A stretch of DNA of 64,000 bases from Acanthosoma haemorrhoidale. Lineage: Eukaryota; Arthropoda; Insecta; Hemiptera; Acanthosomatidae. Shown in pieces: positions 49,001-58,000 of this stretch; within the stretch, counting starts at the first letter, position 1, and the number at the start of each line of letters is the position of its first letter. The stretch is taken from positions 78,285,104-78,349,103 of the forward strand of contig OV884014.1 in the NCBI GenBank assembly GCA_930367205.1. Direction: 5' to 3'. A model generated the notes under the pieces. That model did no database searches. It saw only the letters and a list, made by a program, of their open reading frames with translations, and was not told the DNA's origin. The position numbers and the translations under genes are program-made.

Positions 49001-52000
49001 ATTTGTCTATCAATATCTATGTAGATGTACAACATTGCCTATTAGGTTTTGGGAGTTGTCTTGTACCAATGGCTGATGATTGGCTGATAAATCTCCACAT
49101 TAATTGATTGAGGTCTGCAAAACCATTTTTGTATCTAGGGACTATTAAGAAGTGACATATGTTTTAAATATAATTGTTTAAATTAATAATTACTAGTTGT
49201 GGTCTGTAATCCCACTGATTCTATAATTATTAGCAGGTGCCCTTGAACTGTGCCAATTTTCAATCTTCCCTTCTTTCAATCTGATTTTGTCAATCCTTAT
49301 AAAACATGTCATAAGTGGCATTTTCCAAATGAGACCACAGTCTATTTAAATTTTCCAAGAATCAGTTATTGTTTCCTTACTGTATATTAATAATTACCAG
49401 TTGTGATCTTTTATCCGACTATCGCAATGTTTTCTGAGGTTTGATATGGAATAGCTAAACTAGAAGAAACCCTAGCTGGAGAACTAGAGGTCCAAGGTTA
49501 ATTTAAGTTAATTATTTTTCTTTACCTCTATTATTTAAGTATAACTGTCCAAGTGACATTTATGTCATTAAAACTATTGCCATTTATGTAGAGGGGGCAT
49601 CCTGAAGTGACATTGGACCTGAATGGTGCAGAAGTCAGTTCCGGAGAGAAGGTGTCTGGTAGGAAGCACGTGTTGCTGTTCAGTACCCAGCAGGAATTAG
49701 GCCACAAGGTAGCACTCCAATGTGAAAACATCAATAGTGCTCTCTACTGGGCGACTAACATCCAGCATACCATCAACAGTCTAGTCAGTATTTACATTAT
49801 TTAGCACATCAGTTAACCTTAACTTTATAAAAATGTACCTGAAAAAATCTGTCAAGTACAAAAGCAATGTTGAAAAACTCATTTTGCTCTTTTTAAGGCA
49901 ATAAATCTTCAACAAAGATCAGTTGTAAGTAATTTTTAGGGTTTAGGGTAGTTTTTTAACAACTACCAGATGCTAACTTTTAGGGGTCTCAATGTCTTAT
50001 GACAACAAAAAGTTATTAATACTGTCACACAATCGTGTTCACAACTTATTTGCAATAAGTATTGTTTGATGCAAAGACATGAAATTATCCCCTTTAAAGA
50101 ATGGAAATTCCACTTGATGTCCCAATATATTAACAAAAAAAAATATTAACAGCCCCCCAAAAAAACAAATTGAATCTCATCAATTCCTCGAAACAATATT
50201 TTATGATCTTAAAGAGTAGGGTGCCAGACAGCCAAATCAAAGGTCTTGATGAAGTCAACAAATTCAAACCTCTTATTCTAAAATGATTTTATAAATAAAA
50301 AAAAAATGTTCTCTTCTCTCTGTATTTATTGTTTTATTGAGAGTAAATCTTTCACCCTAATTTGCCAGTAAGAAACAGCGATAAAAAACCGCATGCACTC
50401 TTACAACACTTACTATTCTCATACTAAGCTCAACGAAACCCTTAATTGTTGTGTTATGTTACTTGGCTGGGTTTTTATACATATAATTGAGTTGTTAGAT
50501 TGTTCATGACTCTTTTATTATTATTCGAAATGAGTGTTTTCGACAGGCCATGTCTGTCTTCTTCAGGCTATGACAATTATACAACAAAAACATTGAACAA
50601 TTCACATTGAAAAGATTATAATATGATTATATAATTAGTAATTATTTTAAAATTGTAAATAAAATTTGGTTATTAAAAAAATATATATATACCTAGGGAG
50701 TAACATGTCACAAATATCCCATTTTCACTAAGTTCTTCATTATTTAATAACTTCATGCTAATCAACAGTTTTATATTTGCATTCTTCCATAAACTATTAG
50801 ACATTTATTTATATTCACCTTATATTCTGTTTTTGTTTTTTTTTCTTATCAGCAGAACACAGTGTTTATGTTTATGAAACGTCACCTATTAATAACTTAT
50901 GAAAATTAAACTTTTTTTTTTAATCAGTAATAAAAAAAAAGGGTTTGCAAAAACATTAGGTTGTAGCACTACACATTAGGTTTTTCACTTGTGGGTTCAC
51001 TTTTTTTAATTTTAAGGTTTTCAGTTTTTAACTATTCTAGCTAGTAATTTGAAACTTTCTATAAGTAATACAAATATTTTATTAACTATTATTTTAACTT
51101 TTATTTCCAGCTCAATTTTTATTTTAAAACTAGTTAATCCAAGGATCAGGAGTAACGAACGCAATCATATTTCTCATTTTTTTTCTTATATTTCTATTGA
51201 CTAAAATATTTTTACACTAACTTCGAAAAAAAAAAAATTGTATTTTTTGTAAAATGTAGCAAAGTGAATGATCATTATGTAGAAATGGTCTAGATGTGGT
51301 CTGCGTGATTCTTACATACGTATTAAACATAAATTTATACATATTAAAAAAAAAAAGGTTCGAGGTATTTGTTATCAAAATACTTAATTTTATTTGTAAA
51401 ACCGTTTCAGTCACTGAAGAATTTCAGTGGTGGCCATGAAAAAACCTATTGAAATTTCCACAAATGACATTTAATTTTGTTATTGGCTTAAAAAAAAAAA
51501 ATCACTCATTCGTCAAAAATCTCTGCAACACTTTACATATTCAATTCGAAAACCATTGGGAGTTTCTTAAAACTTATTATACTAACCCTACACATAAGCT
51601 GCAGCAAAGCTTTTTTCAGGAAACCAACAAAAACTTATTACCATAACCATTTTTAACTCAGTTTCGAGTCCTTAAGAATGCTACTATGTTAATAACCAAG
51701 TAGACCCAACTTAGTTATTGTTGCATTCTATTTACTTATCTTTTCATAATTTTCTTATTGTCTCGATTATCTTATAAAACAGATCAAAAGTTAACATCTC
51801 ATAACCTTTAATACTAATTTTAATTTTGTTACAGCCAAAAGCAAGTGAAACTGCAAAAAATGTTAAATTAGGGATGATTACCGAAGGTGCCTCAACTGAA
51901 GATGCTTCCAAGAAAGGTGCCAACATAGGAAGATCTAAGTCTGTTAACTGTAAGCCAAAAACGTTTATTTTGTTTTAGTTCTAATTGTGACTAATTTTTT

Positions 52001-55000
52001 TATATTTATTAATAGTAATTATTTATTTGTGACTAATTTTTTTTTTTTTTGAACAGTTAAAAATAAAGAAGACAGTATGGAGGATTTAGGCGTAAGCAGT
52101 GCAGAGAGGCAGGTGAAAATTAAAGCAAGACTGAAAAAGTTCTTCCATAAACGACCTACTATGGAGGCTCTTGTTAAGAAAGGAATTTGGAAAGGTTATA
52201 TTCAAGCATATTTATAAATATTCATTTAATTTACGTTAGAGATATAGTAATAATAAATATATTTTGGGTAATTTTAATGGCACCGACCGTACATACTTGG
52301 ACCTGTCTGTGCATATAAATCTAAATGTGTGTGAGGGGAACTAAATATAGTCATATGAACCAAATGTGAAACCTCTTGACTTTGATTTAAAAGATAAAGA
52401 TGTGATGTACATGTGTGGAGAAATCTATGTGATTATGTCAGGAGTATCGCAAAATCGTCAAAATTCATTTTTAATTGAATCTAAAGAAGTTTTGAATTTC
52501 TGTGGTTTAATATTTTCCAAAATGTATTCTGACGGATACAAAAGAGATGAGAACTGGAAAATATTTAGTTTAAAATTGTTAGAAAATATTGGAAACTAGT
52601 GTTCAAAATTAACAATTTAAGATCAGTTTTTTTTTTTATAATTGAAAAATTAACTGTTTAGCACACACTTTTTTTGACGGACTTATCTGCACAGACGTTT
52701 AGTGTGACAATTTAAATAACAAATTAGAGATGAAAAAATATCTATATTTTGAAATGTTTGTATTTTTTCGATAGGGATTTTCCTGCCTCGAGCCAAGCTG
52801 GAACAGCCTATGTTAAAATACCGTATGTTAAATATTTGTTGTGTAATGATGTTTGCTGGCGTGGATTTTGTGCTAGTGTGTTATATTGGCTATGTCCAGA
52901 TCTTTATTAAATATTGATTCACATACCAGTATATGTATTTATTTATTGGTATATATTTAACTTGTCTATTTATTCAATTAACTGTGCATTAATTAGTGTG
53001 GGCATGGCGCTAACATGTGCGATGTGATATTTTACTTCTATGCCTTTCATCGTGATTATCTTCAAATGATGATCGATAACAGTTGATTAGTCCATTCCAT
53101 TATCTAGAGTTGAGTCATTCTAATTGTTTCTTAAAGGGTTTTATTTTATTTACATGCTGATATTTCACTGTAATTGGTCCTTTAAGGGACGAAGGGCCAC
53201 ATTAGCTTGACAGAGAGATCCATGGTATCAATGAACAAAGAACATGTAGGACTTCAGTTTGTTTCCATAAGGCAGGTTGTACTTCTTCTATATGGCAACC
53301 AAGGTAATATGGCCCTTACAATACCTAACTACCCTTTAACTTTATAAAAGAGGATATTAGCACAAGACTTGTCTGCCCGCAGTATTAGCATCTACTAAGA
53401 TGCAGGTCAAATAAATGAAATGATAATGTAATCGCAACCTTACAGTACAATTTTCTATTACAAACCGATTTTGTCAGTAATCTGGTGTTGTTTTTCTGAA
53501 ACTCTGAGCAACTTGTAGTAGCTTAGCTAGTTTTTGTAAAATTGTGCGATGCAAACAGCCCCCAGATGTACAACAAATACATGTTCACTTCATAATCGGC
53601 TGTAGTGGATAGTGTCATCTGGTGCTGATCTAGACTTCCAAAAAAACTTAGAAAGTGTTAACATTAAACTGCACTCAATCCTGTTTTCCTTTAAAAAAAA
53701 AAAAAAAAAAGTATGACCAACACATTTATGTTCTGTCTCTAGAGAAAATATTCTTTTAGGAATTCACAGATCAGTGTTAACACTAATATTTTTTTTTAGC
53801 TATGGGGTATAAAATTAGTGAATTAGGAGGTTTTGTCACGATGGTCTTACATACAAGTACAACCAGTCTTCATGAGTAAGAACTACTATAGCTGAACCAC
53901 TAATTTACATAATTCTTCCCTGGTGGGGTTTATTATATTATATGCTATAAAACAAAATAACTGGCTATTATTTTGAAAAATAAAATTCATAATTATTGTT
54001 TAAAGGGAAAAAATAGTGACATAGACGGGATTCGAAACCCAAGACTTTTTGATTATCATTCAAACAACGTTACCAACTAGGCTACCAATATCCAGCCTTG
54101 TACTATTTATATTCTCTTAGTAGGTCTTGTTAATCTCTGAAAACATCCCTTTGGTACCGATATTCGGTATGTAATCATACAATTGCAGTTTTTTTCTGTT
54201 GTGAAAGTTAACAAATCAGAAGGTGCTAGGTTCAAATTCTTGCTCTGTAGTTATTTTTTCTCTTGAACCAACAAATAAAATTCAAACCAGTAGGATCACA
54301 TAACACAAAGAAAACATGAATCTGTTCGGCATTATCATTAATCCTGCAGTTTATTGATGAGGGGGGAGTTGTTGTCCCTTAGCATAGCATTGTAACAACT
54401 CAAGAAGGGATTCGAAGTATTTTTCAGCTAAATTGTGTTAAGTTGGGACAACCACCTTACTAATATTCATAGAAAGCTCCCTGATGCTCATCTTAAAGAA
54501 GTGCTTACAGGGAGAGTAAACTGTTTCTCATTGGCTCTTTTAAACTACTTAAACTCAAACTCTAATATTGTGTTATTGGCAGACAAGACAATATTAAACA
54601 ATGAATCCCACTCTACGTTTGTTGTTTGGTCTAGTAATTACTCACCAAACTTTATATCTTCCCAGATTTTCAACTTTTTTAAAATTTGAATTAATCTTCT
54701 GCATAATAGTTATCATTCTTCTCGAAGTAACTTTTAACCTTTTCCCTAATTCATTCAAATGCCTTTGCCTTGTCTTTAATCATTGAAAATGGGTTATACA
54801 TTCCTAATATATTATAATTATACAATTTATAATTATAATATATTATAATTATATATATAACAATATACGACAATCTGTTTTGATATATATTAGAATACAC
54901 ATTCTAATAATATTTATAACATCTAAGAAAATTCACAAAAAATGTTTGATTAGTTTTCCATATTAATACATCTTGCATGTATTGTTAATTGTGTGTTATC

Positions 55001-58000
55001 ACATTAAATTTGTTGTTATTGAATTTCCATTTTTTGGAAGATTCAGCATGCATTGGATACTACAGTTTTTTAATTTTTATATTTTTTACAAATGTAGTTC
55101 ATTTATTATTTCAAAATATTTCTAATACCTTTTATGGTTTGAAAAAACAAAATTTCTCAAAATGAGGGGAGTCAAAAAATTTTTAAAATTATTTTGGGCT
55201 AATGATTGCCTTTCACTAAGGGGAGTCCCCCATTTGAAGGATGTATGAGAAGGATATAGGGTGTGGAATGCCTAAAGGAGGCGGGTGGAATCAGGAAGGT
55301 AGTGAGAGTCTACCGAAGGTGGAGCCTAGGGGTACCTAGGCAATGGTTTGTAGTCGGCCAGGTCAAGCCTGGCCCGCCCCGGCAGGGGCCTGAAATAAGT
55401 TGGCCTCTCAGCCGGAAGGTCGACCCTGCTTAAACAGGTAGATGGGGTCTTGTAGCTTCGGTTGAGCGAGGCATAGCTATATATAAGTATATAATTTGTA
55501 ACCGTTAATCCATACAAATGATCTTTTTCTATAAAACTCTTTGAAATTGTCTGACTAAGAGAACTAGGATGCCAGATGTCATTTGTGTTGAAATTTGAAA
55601 GAACCCTCTTTGAATTTCTTAAACCAAAATTTGCTGGGCATATTGATATAACATAGCTCCTCTCTACCTCTGTATACAATTTAACACCCTTTTTATTGGA
55701 AGACTGGGTTCTAAAATTATCACATGTGACCATCGTAAATAAAATCCACTTCTCTTAAAAGAGAATCAAAATTTTCTTATTCCAGATGAACCAAACATTT
55801 CACATGTTTCTTCAGGTTGCTTGATATGATTTTAAATATGTTGCTTGAAGAATGAAAACATATTTTTCACAGCAACATTATGTCAATCTGTTTTGATTAC
55901 CAAATAAATCGAGAAATGAAAATATATTTATTGACAAATTATACAGGTCATTTCTGTACTGTAACTGTGAATTCTTCCATCAGTTAAGTCTTCAATTTCT
56001 ACATTTCTTTTGAAATTCTTTCTTCGTCGTTCAATTTTTCAGTATTACTTTTATCTTTTTATAACTTTCGTACAACTGAATCTTTATTTTTTTTTTTGCT
56101 CCATTCGGCATATGAAGGGTTTTTCTTTTAAGTTTAGACAGATACATCGATACACGAATCTATCTGATATGCAAATATATCTAATATATAAAGGATATTA
56201 TCCTCTCTCACACACACACAAGGCTTTTTCTTTATGCCCCTTAATGTTTGTGTATGCCTTTTCACACCTCCTTGCTCACGCGTTAATGCTTAAGGGTTAC
56301 GCACACTATTCGCAGGCCACTCTAGTTGCTGAGTCCCATATCCCTTCTGGTATTTACTTTTGTGACAGGAAAAAAAGGAGAGATTTAAACTGTCAAATCC
56401 TTCTTTCCACAAACTACACTCCACAACAGATGTCACACTCAATTTCTGTCGGGGACATTGGCCCAAACCCAAAAGGGATTTACGGCATGCCGCCTTTTCA
56501 CACCTTATAATATTGTAGGCTACTCAATGTTCTAACAACTGATCTTGCTTAAAATGCCATTACCATCCAATGCCTTTTCCTTCTCTGTCGGCTATAATGC
56601 TGTTATTTATAATTTAATTTAAGAAACATTGTGTTTAGTTGTGGTGTAAAGAATTCAGAATGAACTAAAAATTTTAAAACTAGTATTGTAACTTCTGTTT
56701 GATATTTCTTGAGTGTTTTTTTTTCCTTCTTATCTTTTAATATTTTTTTTTTATTTCCCCCAAAATTTTAATTAAGCCTATTCAATTTGAAGTAACAAAT
56801 GAATTTATTTTCAGATGAGCCTGTATTTGGCTGTTTCTTGGAGGCAGCTTGTAGTTCTTCAGACACTAGTAATCCCAAAGTTCCGAAGTTTGTTCAGCGG
56901 TGCATATCTATCATTGAGAGATCGACAGAAAATATGAAAACTGACGGCCTTTATAGGGCCTCTGGAAACCTGTCCCAAATACAAAAAATTAGATTACAGG
57001 TATTTCGATGTTGTTTTTTTTGTGTGCATGAATCCTGGGAGTTCATATGTTGCTTTTAAAGTGTATAATTGCTTTTAATTGTATTCGTTATTTTAAAATG
57101 ATTAGTAATAATAAATAATCATCATGTTTTTTTCTTCTTCATTGTGATATGTAGCTATAATTTTTTTAATATATATTTCTATTGCATTTAACTTAATCTG
57201 TAAATGATCAGGAATCATTTAATTCTAAAAAAGTAAGATTCATTTTGCTATTACAGTAGTCATTTTTATTTTTCTTCATTGCAAAACTGGTTTTCTTCAG
57301 TTGAAGGGACTGTTAAAGACAAAGTATTAAACCAACCTTTTCCCATGACATTATTATAAGTTATTCAACCAAATATCAAATTATTGCAATTTATCTTAGG
57401 ATTTTATAAAAAACATTTAATTATACCTTCATATTTTTTTTAGATTGACCAGAACCATTATGAAATTCTGGAAAAGGAGGAAGATGTACACGTTTTGACT
57501 GGTGCTCTGAAACTTTTTTTTCGAGAGCTGAAAGAACCTTTGATACCCTGCCGACTTTTTGCCAAAGCCATCAAAGCTAGCAGTAAGAAAATCGCTTGCT
57601 TCATTAATCAGGGGGGGAATGAATTATAGTTGCAGTCACAAAATTAGAAGCATGAGAACCTACAATACCTTGTTACCGCTCTGCGCACTACTTCTCTTCT
57701 ATCCACGTGATTCCATTACTTCGGAAATGCCAATCATTAAGAAAATTAGTGATTAGTCCCCCGCCTGCCTGTGTGTGGCAACTCTGCACCAAGTAGCCCC
57801 TTCATCCAAGGCGTCTTAATTTTATGATAGGGACTATAGCTTTTCTTGGTATTTAGTGCATATTTGAAGAGAAGATATTTCATTTCCTACGTTGATTCCC
57901 TTGTATTAATAACATTGGTTAAAAATAATTCATCAATAATGGGAAATGTGCAGTTTTGATTATTGAAAATAATTACATTAAAATTTCTTTGTATTAATTT

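Noticed and set aside
52366..52599. 77-codon intronic frame after the RhoGAP exon 52057-52194
   Set aside because: No Met start (the first codon is GTG), no acceptor in phase, no recognisable domain.
55326..55733. 135-codon minus-strand frame as a nested antisense gene
   Set aside because: It overlaps a LINE-tail-like block and has no domain or splice context.
56010..56510. 166-codon intronic frame
   Set aside because: No domain, low-complexity Phe/Tyr content, no fitting splice sites.
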